The notes under the pieces were generated by a model. The model was given only the letters and a program-made list of their open reading frames with translations. It had not been told where the DNA came from and searched no databases. From the NCBI RefSeq assembly GCF_003952265.1, contig NZ_CP034438.1, forward strand, positions 620,001 through 684,000: a stretch of 64,000 nucleotides of DNA, written 5' to 3'. Numbering within the stretch: the first letter of the stretch is position 1; every line of letters begins with the position of its first letter. Below are positions 1 to 7,429 of this stretch, piece by piece. A program made the position numbers and the translations under genes. The DNA is from Flaviflexus salsibiostraticola (lineage in GTDB: Bacteria; Actinomycetota; Actinomycetes; Actinomycetales; Actinomycetaceae).

Positions 1-348
1 GCGCAGCTGTCGGGTGCCGCCGAGTTCGCCGCCCAGGTGACCCGTGGCGGTGAGGGTGAGCAGGTCGTCGCCGTCACCATCCGCACAGACGGTATCGGGA
101 CGGCGGGGACGGGAAGTCTCCCGACCTCGATCACCACCTCCGGTGCAGTAGCCGCCGCCGATGCGATCGCCGTCCCGGATCTGTCGGCGGTCGATCAGCT
201 GACGTTCTCGGGTGTCGGGCAGGTGTCGAGCGGCACCGCTCCGTCGACGGCCTACGTCGAGGCGCTGAAGGCGTTCTACCAGCACCTCGGTGAACGCACC
301 GGAGCTGGCTCCGTGCTGGTCGTCACCGAACACCTCGAGGGGCGGTGA
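1..348 (+). CDS. 3' end of an unknown element gene
   Basis: An open frame enters at base 1 and stops at 348, giving the last 115 residues of a protein whose start is outside the window. The visible part is rich in Ala, Gly, Thr, Ser and Val, with no Cys, no recognisable motif and no membrane segment. Its tail reads like a small alpha/beta fold. It lies 6 bases before the next gene on the same strand, so it probably belongs to the same element operon. An internal GTG at 37 is possible but unnecessary because the frame is open upstream. I do not recognise the family. Confidence 0.6.
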   Translation, partial: AQLSGAAEFAAQVTRGGEGEQVVAVTIRTDGIGTAGTGSLPTSITTSGAVAAADAIAVPDLSAVDQLTFSGVGQVSSGTAPSTAYVEALKAFYQHLGERTGAGSVLVVTEHLEGR

Positions 349-354
349 CCGGCC

Positions 355-1455
355 ATGTCGCTCTGGAATAGGCCCACACGGGCAGGAACGCCGTCCCCGC
401 CGGACGCCGCCATCGCGCTTCGGGATGAGATGGATCAGACGGCGCTGCAGCTGGTCGACCAGGCACAGGCTGTCTCCCGTCCCGACGCGGTCGGGCACAC
501 CTACAAGGAGCTGGAGCTCGACGAGCGTGCCATCGAACAGGAGCCGCTGTTCGCCGCTGATGGCGAGCATGCCGCACGTGATGCCCGTATCGCAGCGGCG
601 GGCCTTTCACCTCGGGCACAGACCGCTCGTCAGCTGGCGGATGACCATCTGCCGTCTGTCGCGCGGGCTCGCCAGCGCTACGAGGACTGTCTCGAAGCAC
701 TCGGTGCGCATCGGGTTCGTGGTGTGCGCGGCAAGCTCTGGTACGGCGCACGCACCGCACTGCTGCTTACCGGCGACGTCGCTGGCATCTCAGGTGCCGC
801 GATCAGCCTGGGGGAGGTGCCGCTCAACGCCTTCCTGCTTGCCGGCTCGGCGTCGGTGGCGACGATCGCTGCTGGCTTGGTCGGCAAGGACGTCCGAGCT
901 GTCTATCTGCGGAACCGTCGCGCTCGCGTAGCCGAGCACCTCGGCAAGGCGCAGGAGCCGTACCGGCACCTGTTCACGGACGGGCAGGGGTTCTCTCGCA
1001 TCCTGCGCGGCATCGTGTTCGCTTCGGCTGCTGTCGGGCTCGTGGTTGGTATCAGCATCTACGGGCTGCGCACATCTATCGAGGGGTCGCTGTCCGGCCT
1101 GGTGTTCGGTGCGCTGGCGTTGTCCGTAGCGATCGGATCGTTCCTCTCGTCGTTCGCTTACGGCGACGAGGTCGCCGACCAGATCGACGCTGCCCGGCAT
1201 GACTACGAGGTCGAGCTGCGGCGAGCCCGAGCGCTCGCACGTTCTCGGGCTTGGAGCCAGTACGAGCGGCACCAGACCCGTGCCGCGTCGATCCGGGACG
1301 AGTACGCCCAGCGCGGCACGGCTGCCCGAATCGCGGTGACCGGGGCGAAGTGGCGCCTGCTGTCTCGCAATCCCGGGGTCGTAGGCCACGGCCCGGCCGC
1401 GGGACGCACTGAGGCTATCGGGCGCAAGGCACGCACGAGCGGTGATCCCCGATGA
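355..1455 (+). CDS. Membrane protein of unknown function, 366 aa
   Basis: The ATG at 355 follows a GAGGGGCGG stretch. The first 130 residues are charged, helical and probably soluble or coiled-coil. Two hydrophobic blocks follow, at about residues 140-185 and 218-265, each long enough for one or two transmembrane helices. The C-terminal 100 residues are strongly basic and cytoplasm-like. This helical-membrane-helical layout could suit a structural protein of a transfer or surface apparatus, but that is inference. Its stop overlaps the next start in an ATGA quartet (1452-1455), so the two genes are translationally coupled. I do not recognise the family. Confidence 0.65.
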   Translation: MSLWNRPTRAGTPSPPDAAIALRDEMDQTALQLVDQAQAVSRPDAVGHTYKELELDERAIEQEPLFAADGEHAARDARIAAAGLSPRAQTARQLADDHLPSVARARQRYEDCLEALGAHRVRGVRGKLWYGARTALLLTGDVAGISGAAISLGEVPLNAFLLAGSASVATIAAGLVGKDVRAVYLRNRRARVAEHLGKAQEPYRHLFTDGQGFSRILRGIVFASAAVGLVVGISIYGLRTSIEGSLSGLVFGALALSVAIGSFLSSFAYGDEVADQIDAARHDYEVELRRARALARSRAWSQYERHQTRAASIRDEYAQRGTAARIAVTGAKWRLLSRNPGVVGHGPAAGRTEAIGRKARTSGDPR

Positions 1456-2375
1456 GTCGCCTCCTGCCGTCCGCTCTGGCACTCAGCCGGATCGTCGCAC
1501 AGTCCGCTGGCACCGCTCCTCAGCCGGACGGGCTTCAGCTCGGCCACCCCGGGAGCGATCCGAAGCGCCCGGTCATCGTGCTCGTAGCGATGGATCACTC
1601 CTACTCGGTGACCGGCCTCGGCGGTGCCGATCCCATCGGCCGCCGCTTCGAGGAGCTGACCCGGGCCATCCGGCATGTCGCCCGGCATTCGAAGCGGGGA
1701 ACGCACCTCGGACTGCTGAGCTTCGACCAGCCAAGTAGTGGGGACGTACGACCTGGGGCCGTCGGGTCGACCGAGCACCGGAAGGTGCTGGAGCGCAACC
1801 TCCGGGTGCCGCTCGATGCCCGCGGCAGCAGCAGTCTCGGGCCGTCGCTCGCGGTAGCCGAGGAGGTCGCCCGGAACAACCCGACAGCCGAGGTGTGGTT
1901 CGTCCCGATCAGCGACTTCGCACTGACGGATGCCGATCTGCCCGACATCTACGAGCGACTGTCGAGCTTCCCCGGCCACGTCCTCGCCGTCGTACTCGGG
2001 CACCTCGCCCCAGCCGAACTTGCGGGGCCACGGCTGTCGGTCTGCGAGGTCACGACCCAGAGCCCGCCCGGCACCGTCGCGCTGGCGCTCTACGCGGCGC
2101 TCACCGCAGGCCGCCGGAATGCCGACCGCAGCGCAATCGGGACGGTCGTGCGTGCATCAACCAGCGAAAGCGTCGCGAAAACTACAACGCGCATTTCATT
2201 TCCCAAACACACCGCTTCACCTCAAGAACGCGGTGTCCTGCCGCCTGTCCTGCCGCCCGACAGGACTATTGCCAACTATTCGCCCCTCGCGCATAACCAG
2301 TACCCAGCTCGGCCACCAGCCGCATCAATGCGGCGCAGCAATACCAGTTCGGCCCAGCAGAAAGGAATGAAGTAA
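1452..2375 (+). CDS. vWA-like (MIDAS) domain protein, 307 aa
   Basis: Residues about 40-230 look like a von Willebrand factor A fold. A hydrophobic strand leads into D48-x-S50-x-S52, the DxSxS metal-ion site, followed by an SSSLGPS loop near residue 126 and an ISDFALTD segment that could supply the remaining metal ligands. No signal peptide or membrane helix is seen, so it is probably cytosolic. Such domains bind a partner through a divalent metal. It is coupled by ATGA to the preceding membrane-protein gene, suggesting a two-component unit. From about residue 233 the protein turns low-complexity and the DNA more AT-rich, and this tail contains a tandem 12-bp repeat. The tail may be degenerate or regulatory DNA that happens to be open. 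Confidence 0.6.
   Translation: MSRLLPSALALSRIVAQSAGTAPQPDGLQLGHPGSDPKRPVIVLVAMDHSYSVTGLGGADPIGRRFEELTRAIRHVARHSKRGTHLGLLSFDQPSSGDVRPGAVGSTEHRKVLERNLRVPLDARGSSSLGPSLAVAEEVARNNPTAEVWFVPISDFALTDADLPDIYERLSSFPGHVLAVVLGHLAPAELAGPRLSVCEVTTQSPPGTVALALYAALTAGRRNADRSAIGTVVRASTSESVAKTTTRISFPKHTASPQERGVLPPVLPPDRTIANYSPLAHNQYPARPPAASMRRSNTSSAQQKGMK
2234..2266 (+). repeat. Tandem 12-bp repeat with inverted repeat
   Basis: TGTCCTGCCGCC occurs twice in tandem (2234-2245 and 2246-2257). The second copy contributes to an inverted repeat, CCTGTC (2244-2249) with GACAGG (2259-2264). The same 12-mer recurs at 5978-5989 in front of the relaxase-candidate gene. A second shared word, GGAATGAAGT, lies at 2364-2373 and 5952-5961. 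This looks like a protein-binding or transfer-origin signal of the element. Confidence 0.5.
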
Positions 2376-2377
2376 TC

Positions 2378-3079
2378 ATGAACATCAACAAGGAGCCTGT
2401 GGCCGGGCCGGATAATGCGGGCCGGGACTTCGCTCATAAGCGGTACGCCACGGTGGTGATGGATCCGCCGTGGGGTCACCAGCAGAAGGGGCGACTCGGC
2501 GCGCAACGCCACTACGACCTCATGACAACGGAGCGCATCGCGGGCCTCCCGATCCCCGATCTGCTCGAAGAGAATGCCCACGTCTGGATCTGGTGCTTCG
2601 TCGCCTCCCGCATGGATGCCCAGCGCATCGCCGAGGAGCACTGGGAGATGACCTTCCGATCGGAGCTCATCTGGGATAAACGCAAGACCGGACTCGGGAA
2701 TTTTCTCCGCAACAGCCACGAGCATCTGCTGCTGTTCACCCGAGGCAAGGCGCCGGTGCTCTATCGGGGGCAGCGCACCGTGGCGGACTGGCCGGTACAA
2801 GATCACAGCCACAAGCCGGAAGAGGCCATGGCGATGATCCAGCGCGTCAGCCCCGGCCCGTTCCTCGAGTTGTTCAGCAGGCGTCGGTTCCCCGGCTTCG
2901 ACCACTGGGGCAACGAGGTTCCCGGTGGCTCCGACGTCCACATCCCCGGCTACCCGGTGCCGGAGTACTCGGCACGCGCCTACGACCCGACAGCCGGTGA
3001 TCCGCTCTGGCCTGACGGCGTCATCCGGGGCGGCGGGGTCTTCCGTCACGTCCTCCAGATCGAGGAGGGGAAGTCGTGA
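2378..3079 (+). CDS. MT-A70 family DNA adenine-N6 methyltransferase
   Basis: The 233-residue protein has the DPPW catalytic tetrad at residues 29-32, preceded by the strand YATVVM. The order of segments (DPPW, then a helix and the IWCF strand, then the NSHEHLLLFTRG segment) is that of MT-A70 enzymes. In phages and mobile elements these methylate adenine N6 in DNA and are thought to protect against host restriction. No restriction endonuclease is visible beside it, so it is best read as an orphan protective or regulatory methyltransferase. The ATG at 2378 has AAAGGA about 12 bases upstream. The next gene starts inside its stop codon region (3076). Family confidence is high; the role is inferred. 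Confidence 0.9.
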   Translation: MNINKEPVAGPDNAGRDFAHKRYATVVMDPPWGHQQKGRLGAQRHYDLMTTERIAGLPIPDLLEENAHVWIWCFVASRMDAQRIAEEHWEMTFRSELIWDKRKTGLGNFLRNSHEHLLLFTRGKAPVLYRGQRTVADWPVQDHSHKPEEAMAMIQRVSPGPFLELFSRRRFPGFDHWGNEVPGGSDVHIPGYPVPEYSARAYDPTAGDPLWPDGVIRGGGVFRHVLQIEEGKS

Positions 3080-3306
3080 GCTGGCTCAACCCCGACGAGG
3101 GCAAGAAGAACGACGAGAAGGAGAAGGACACCATGAGCCAGCGCTTCTTTACTGCCTGTCTTCTCATTCTCGGCGGCGCTATCGCCCTGACGATCGCCAT
3201 CGAATTTCTCGCTCAAATCTGGGGCTGGCTGGTACTCGGGGTAGTCGTGGCAATCGTGATCTGGATTCTCGCAAGAGTCGCGAAGTCGCGGCAGGACAGG
3301 TGGTGA
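3076..3306 (+). CDS. Small two-helix membrane protein, 76 aa
   Basis: The gene starts GTGA, overlapping the methyltransferase stop. About 19 mostly charged residues (rich in Lys, Glu and Asp) precede two hydrophobic helices at about residues 24-45 and 49-67, and the tail is basic. An internal ATG at 3133, preceded by GAGAAGGA, would give a 57-residue protein of the two helices only; both starts are plausible. Small membrane proteins are common beside coupling ATPases in conjugative elements, so a transfer-complex or entry-exclusion role is possible. There is no sequence signature to prove it. Confidence 0.55.
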   Translation: MSWLNPDEGKKNDEKEKDTMSQRFFTACLLILGGAIALTIAIEFLAQIWGWLVLGVVVAIVIWILARVAKSRQDRW

Positions 3307-3309
3307 AGC

Positions 3310-3468
3310 ATGAGCACGTTTACCTCCGTCAAGTCGTTGTGCTTTTCACAAACACCATTGACTGTCCATCAAAGTGGACGTATAAACAGCGCTTGGAGTG
3401 CTGTCCACCAAAGTGGGCACTCTGGCCGCGTTCGACATCTCACTTCGGGAGGTGTCCGCGATGCCTAA
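3310..3468 (+). CDS. Possible 52-aa ORF across repeat DNA
   Basis: An ATG at 3310, four bases after the previous stop and with AGGTGG nearby, opens a 52-residue frame. It encodes no recognisable motif, and two direct dyad repeats lie inside it. The repeats give the same VHQSG word twice. It may be a leader ORF, or simply non-coding DNA carrying binding sites. I favour the non-coding reading. Confidence 0.2.
   Translation: MSTFTSVKSLCFSQTPLTVHQSGRINSAWSAVHQSGHSGRVRHLTSGGVRDA
3362..3422. repeat. Two direct dyad repeats (GTCCA-N6-TGGAC type), 39-bp period
   Basis: CTGTCCATCAAAGTGGAC (3362-3379) and CTGTCCACCAAAGTGGGC (3401-3418) match at 16 of 18 positions. Each is an inverted repeat: GTCCA/TGGAC in the first and CCAC/GTGG in the second. 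The second is enclosed by GAGTGC (3396-3401) and GCACTC (3417-3422), so it can form a longer bulged hairpin. They precede the coupling-ATPase gene. They are candidate operators or recognition sites for DNA-processing proteins. Confidence 0.5.
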
Positions 3469-3727
3469 GCCCTCCCCACGCCGCAGGCGGAGAAGTAGCA
3501 CGGGATCACTGCCAGTCCGTGTGACCAGCCTGCGCTTCAATCCGGCCGATCCCTCCCGGCTCGCCAATGCCTTGCTGCTGAACGCATCAGAGCAGGCGGC
3601 GCGCCTGGAAGGGAAGCCTCGGCCGTTCCTCGCCGGCATCGACCGGCTGAGCGACATCACCACGAACACCACCAACACGCAACGAAAGGAGCAGACCAAT
3701 GACGATCACCCCGACACCAGCACATAG
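3461..3727 (+). CDS. Small basic protein, 88 aa, unknown
   Basis: The ATG at 3461 has a good ribosome-binding site, GGGAGGTG, seven bases upstream. The first 20 residues are very basic (a run of five arginines), which suggests DNA or membrane contact. The middle is helical with Leu and Ala, and the end is Thr/Asn-rich and hydrophilic. The last 29 bases overlap the start of the coupling-ATPase gene in another frame, consistent with translational coupling. It could be an accessory transfer protein. The family is not recognised. Confidence 0.45.
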   Translation: MPKPSPRRRRRSSTGSLPVRVTSLRFNPADPSRLANALLLNASEQAARLEGKPRPFLAGIDRLSDITTNTTNTQRKEQTNDDHPDTST

Positions 3728-5939
3728 CCCGGTCGCCGATGCCAGCGGACTGGTCTACTCCCGACTGTTTCTGCCAACGCCGCTCGAACTGTCCCAGGCG
3801 GGGCAGTTCCTGCGGCGACTGGCGGCCGAACGCCGCCCCCACCGGATCGTCCTGGAGACCCTCGCCACACCGGGCGGCATCCTCCACCTGATCGGAACAG
3901 AGGCGACGCACATCCACCAGCTCCGCCGCCTGCTCGGGGATCTCATCCCCGGCGTCGTGATGGCCGGTCTGGGCAGTGAGCAGCGCATCGCCCCGGTCTC
4001 GGTCGGACGCATCACGGTGAAGCCAGCCGGCCTGCCGCTCGAGGCATCGGCAGCGGAGCAGGCAACCAGGGCGCTCTACTCGGCGCTCTCGCATCGGCTC
4101 CATACAGGCGAGGCCATCTGCCTCCAGGTCGTGCTCGGCCACGGCATCCATCCAGCGCACACTCCGGCGAAGATCGCCGATCCGAGACCGCTCGGCATCT
4201 GGCAGGCGCTCACGACCGGCACGACACCGGCACCAACCGACCTGCGTTCTCGGATCCGTGACCGCCAGTCCGACTACGGGCTCCAGGTCAGCATCCGAGT
4301 CGCAGCGGCAGGAGATGATCCGGCCAGGCGGCAGCGTTTCATCTTCGAGGTGCTCTCCGCGCTGTCCATCCTGGAAGCGCCCGGCGTGGACGTTGCCGCC
4401 TCCCGCGACAAGCCCGAACGCTTCACCCGCGCTGTGCTTCATCGTCCACTGCGGTTGTCGGTGACGGAGCTGGTCGGTGTTACGGGGTGGCCGGTGGGCG
4501 CCGAGCGTCTGCCGGGCATGCCGCCTGGGCATCCGAAGCTGCTCCGGCTTGACCCGGCAGCGAACTCGACCGAGCGCGTCTTCGCTCGTTCAGCCATCCC
4601 CGGTGACGAACGGCTCGTCGGCATCACCCGAGCCGATTCCGGCATGCATGGGATCGCCGTTGGCCCCACCGGCGTCGGCAAGTCCACCGCCCTGGAGCAC
4701 CTCATCCTCGCCTCCATCCGAGACGGCGATGCCGTCGCCGTGATTGACCCCAAGAGCGAGATGCCCGAGTTTCTGCGCGCCCGGATCCCCCGGGAGCGGT
4801 GGAAGGACATCCGCGAGATCGACGGTGCGGCCGGTGAGCCACTCGGCTTCAACCCGCTCGACGCCACCGGACGCGACCCCGATGTCGTCGCCGATGGCAT
4901 CCTGGCGGTGTTCGCCAAGATCTTCTCAAGCGGCTGGGGCCCTCGAACGGCGGACATTTACTCGGCGTCGCTGCGCACCCTGATCCGTGCCTCCGATCCG
5001 AAAGTTCCGAGCACGTTGCTCGACCTGCCCCGGCTCTGGACGGATGACCGCTACCGACGCCGGCTGGTCGCCGCCGTCCCGAGCGACCCTGGGCTGGCCG
5101 GGTTCTGGGCCTGGTTCGACGCGCTGAAGCCAGCGCAGCGGATGAACGTGCTCGCCGCGCCGATGAACAAGCTCCGCCAGGTGCTCCTCAAGCCCGCGGC
5201 GGTGAAGATCCTCGGGCAGCGCAACCCCGGCTTCCGGCTCCGGGACATCTTCCGGGACCGACTCATCGTCATCCTGCCGACCAATCCGGCGCTCATGGGT
5301 GAGGAGACCGCCGCCCTGATCTCTGCGCTGGCCATCGCGGACGTCTGGCAGGCAGTCCAGGAGCGCGTCACCGACCCGGAGCGCTCGAAGCATCAGGGGC
5401 ATGTGTTCGTCGACGAAGCCGACCGACTCATGCACCTGCCGGTCTCCCTCAGCGACGCACTCGCCCGCAGCCGCTCCATGCACGTGTCGTGGTGGCTGGC
5501 CGTACAGGGGTGGCACCAGATGCCCACCGAGATGCAATCCGCCGCGAAGACCAACGCCCGAACGAAGCTCATCTTCAAGGCCGAGGACGACGACGAAGCG
5601 AAGGTCATCGCCCGCATGGCGCCCGAGCTCGAGCCGATCGATCTACTCAAGCTCGACCGCTTCCAGGCGTATCTGAAGCCGGTTATCCAAGGAGTGACCC
5701 GCGACTGGGCGCTCGTACAGACCCTTCCACCCGAGCCCGCCCAGCACGATCCGGACGAAGTGCTGGCCGCATCCCGTGAAGCGTGCCCACCGTCCGCGCC
5801 GGACAACTACACGCCGCAGGCGACGCCGTCCACCGATGAGGACGAGCAGTCCGCAGCGACGGAGACCGGCGACAGCGAGACGAACACGGAAGGTGCAGCG
5901 GACGAGGTGTTCGGCGTGAAGAAGAGGAGGCGGCAATGA
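3699..5939 (+). CDS. VirD4/TraG-like conjugative coupling ATPase
   Basis: This 746-residue ATPase has Walker A GPTGVGKST at residues 322-330 and Walker B VFVDEAD near residue 571. A VIDPKSEMP segment after Walker A is typical of VirD4/TraD-type proteins, as is the final domain that inspects the substrate. The roughly 300-residue N-terminal region lacks clear membrane helices, unlike classical VirD4, so it may be a soluble T4CP-like form as seen in actinobacterial elements. The last 60 residues are acidic and disordered and end in a basic patch. It would bring the DNA-relaxase complex to the transfer channel. The ATG at 3699 has AAAGGAG upstream. It is followed by an ATGA-coupled small ORF and a relaxase candidate, a logical conjugation pair. 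Confidence 0.85.
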   Translation: MTITPTPAHSPVADASGLVYSRLFLPTPLELSQAGQFLRRLAAERRPHRIVLETLATPGGILHLIGTEATHIHQLRRLLGDLIPGVVMAGLGSEQRIAPVSVGRITVKPAGLPLEASAAEQATRALYSALSHRLHTGEAICLQVVLGHGIHPAHTPAKIADPRPLGIWQALTTGTTPAPTDLRSRIRDRQSDYGLQVSIRVAAAGDDPARRQRFIFEVLSALSILEAPGVDVAASRDKPERFTRAVLHRPLRLSVTELVGVTGWPVGAERLPGMPPGHPKLLRLDPAANSTERVFARSAIPGDERLVGITRADSGMHGIAVGPTGVGKSTALEHLILASIRDGDAVAVIDPKSEMPEFLRARIPRERWKDIREIDGAAGEPLGFNPLDATGRDPDVVADGILAVFAKIFSSGWGPRTADIYSASLRTLIRASDPKVPSTLLDLPRLWTDDRYRRRLVAAVPSDPGLAGFWAWFDALKPAQRMNVLAAPMNKLRQVLLKPAAVKILGQRNPGFRLRDIFRDRLIVILPTNPALMGEETAALISALAIADVWQAVQERVTDPERSKHQGHVFVDEADRLMHLPVSLSDALARSRSMHVSWWLAVQGWHQMPTEMQSAAKTNARTKLIFKAEDDDEAKVIARMAPELEPIDLLKLDRFQAYLKPVIQGVTRDWALVQTLPPEPAQHDPDEVLAASREACPPSAPDNYTPQATPSTDEDEQSAATETGDSETNTEGAADEVFGVKKRRRQ

Positions 5940-6178
5940 GGAGAGAGTTTCGGAATGAAGTGAAGCAGCGTCCTCTCTGTCCTGCCGCCCGTCCTATCGA
6001 CCGTCCAGCCACGTTGCCCATGCACCAGCGATTTCCGCACAGTTCGGGCCGTCTCGGCCCCCTACGGGATGGGACTCACCCCTGTTCCAGGGGTGACGCG
6101 CGGCTCCGCCAGGTCGTCGCCCAGGCCAGCATGATGGCTCGCTTCCGAGCCGCCTTCGGCAGACAGGAGGCGTCATGA
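5936..6178 (+). CDS. Possible 80-aa coupled ORF in candidate oriT region
   Basis: This frame starts in the ATGA of the ATPase stop (5936) and ends in the ATGA of the next gene start (6175-6178), so both ends would be translationally coupled. The product is basic, with Arg, Pro and Cys and no known motif. The DNA beneath it carries the 12-mer TGTCCTGCCGCC (5978-5989), GGAATGAAGT (5952-5961) and a perfect 9-bp hairpin (6076-6096). It may be a small protein, or an open frame over a transfer origin. Confidence 0.3.
   Translation: MRREFRNEVKQRPLCPAARPIDRPATLPMHQRFPHSSGRLGPLRDGTHPCSRGDARLRQVVAQASMMARFRAAFGRQEAS
6076..6096. repeat. Perfect 9-bp hairpin in candidate oriT
   Basis: TCACCCCTG (6076-6084) and CAGGGGTGA (6088-6096) pair perfectly around a TTC loop. 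The hairpin lies between the coupling ATPase and the relaxase candidate, about 80 bases before the latter. No T tract follows, so it does not look like a terminator. Its position is that of an origin of transfer; no nick site can be assigned. Confidence 0.45.
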
Positions 6179-6990
6179 TGCCACCGACCACAGACGCACT
6201 CATAGCGAAGCTGTCGCCTCGGGATCTGGCGATCCTCGACGACCTCCAGCAATTCCGATTGCTCTCGACTCGGCACATCCAGCGACTGCATTTCCCGATC
6301 GCGCCAGATACTCATCGCACCGCAGCAGGCGCGACCAAGGCGACCTGGCGGGTACTGACGCGGCTGGAGCGGGACGGACTCATCTCGCACCTCCAGGGCC
6401 GGATCGGCGGTGTGCGGCAGGGCAGCCAGGGCTACGTCTGGCAGCTCGGCTCCACCGGCGAACGCCTGCAACGGCAGCGACACGGCTACAAGACCCGTCG
6501 CCGCTATACCGCCCCGAGTCAGCCGTTCATGGAGCACCGGGCCGCGGTCAATGACCTCGTCGTCCGGCTCCGCGAGTTGCAACGCGAGGGCGATATCGAG
6601 CGGGTCGAGGTGGAGGCAGAGCCGCAGTGCTGGCGCACCTACACCGGCCCGCACGGCGTCCCGCAGACCCTCAAGCCGGATCTGTATGCCGTGATCACCC
6701 GCGGAGAGTACGAGAACCACTGGTTCATCGAGGTAGACCTCGCCTCCGAGCACCTCCCGCAGATCGTCCGCAAGGCAGGCGTCTACCGTGCACACGCCGC
6801 GACTGGGCTCGAACAGCGGCGCCTCGGCATCTACCCAGCGGTGCTGTGGATCACGACCGATCCGCCCCGGGTTGCCGCCATGCGTGCCGCACTGCGTACC
6901 GATCCGGGACTGCCGAAAGGCATGTTCACCGTCATCGCCGCGAGCGAGGTTGACGCGTTCCTGCGCGGTAGCGAGGGAGGTGCTGGATGA
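6175..6990 (+). CDS. Replic_Relax-family protein, relaxase candidate
   Basis: The 271-residue protein opens with a winged-helix-like part (residues about 10-75, including RDLAILDDLQQFRLLSTRHIQ and a second helix with RLERDGLI). A mixed domain follows with conserved-looking HRAAVNDL, LKPDLYAV and WFIEVDLASE. This layout matches the replication-relaxation family (Pfam Replic_Relax), whose members occur on plasmids and ICEs and are used as a relaxase class in ICE detection. By inference it would bind and process the transfer or replication origin. The start is ATG 6175 or 6178 behind AGGAGG. Overlapping its stop is a 15-codon ORF (6987-7034) that may be a leader. It follows the coupling ATPase, which supports a conjugation role. 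Confidence 0.75.
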   Translation: MMPPTTDALIAKLSPRDLAILDDLQQFRLLSTRHIQRLHFPIAPDTHRTAAGATKATWRVLTRLERDGLISHLQGRIGGVRQGSQGYVWQLGSTGERLQRQRHGYKTRRRYTAPSQPFMEHRAAVNDLVVRLRELQREGDIERVEVEAEPQCWRTYTGPHGVPQTLKPDLYAVITRGEYENHWFIEVDLASEHLPQIVRKAGVYRAHAATGLEQRRLGIYPAVLWITTDPPRVAAMRAALRTDPGLPKGMFTVIAASEVDAFLRGSEGGAG

Positions 6991-7078
6991 GCCTGCCGCA
7001 CCACTTCAACCCGCCACCGAGCGCTCCGGGATAGGGGCAGGGAGGGAGACATCACCTAAACGAAAGGACTACATCACC

Positions 7079-7429
7079 ATGACAATTCATCACGAACGAG
7101 ACCTGCGTCGCATCGCGCGCGGTCTCGACCAGGAATCCCGCATGCGAGAGCACATCGGACGACTCCTCGAGGAAGGCCACCCGATCACCCGGGAGACGGC
7201 TCGTCTCATCGCCGCTTGCATCCACAGCGGAGACGGCTCCGCCCTGGAGCGCTTCGCTGCCTCCGACCAGCTCGACACCGCAGCTGCGCTTGCCGAACTC
7301 ACCTCGATCCGAGTGCCGAGCTACCAGACCGGCTGGGTCATCGCGCTGTGGACGTTCCTCGAAGTGGAATCCGACGTCGAACCGCTCGGCGCCCTTCAAA
7401 CGGCACCCGCTGCACAGGAGGGCTGGTAG
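7079..7429 (+). CDS. Hypothetical helical protein, 116 aa
   Basis: I start this gene at ATG 7079, behind CGAAAGGAC. An open frame extends further upstream, but it would run antisense-like through the relaxase-candidate gene. The product is mainly alpha-helical with alternating charged and hydrophobic residues, and has no Cys, membrane helix or motif that I recognise. It ends directly before the ATG of the next gene (TAG then ATG, 7427-7432), so the pair is likely co-translated. It may be an accessory or regulatory protein of the element. Confidence 0.55.
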   Translation: MTIHHERDLRRIARGLDQESRMREHIGRLLEEGHPITRETARLIAACIHSGDGSALERFAASDQLDTAAALAELTSIRVPSYQTGWVIALWTFLEVESDVEPLGALQTAPAAQEGW

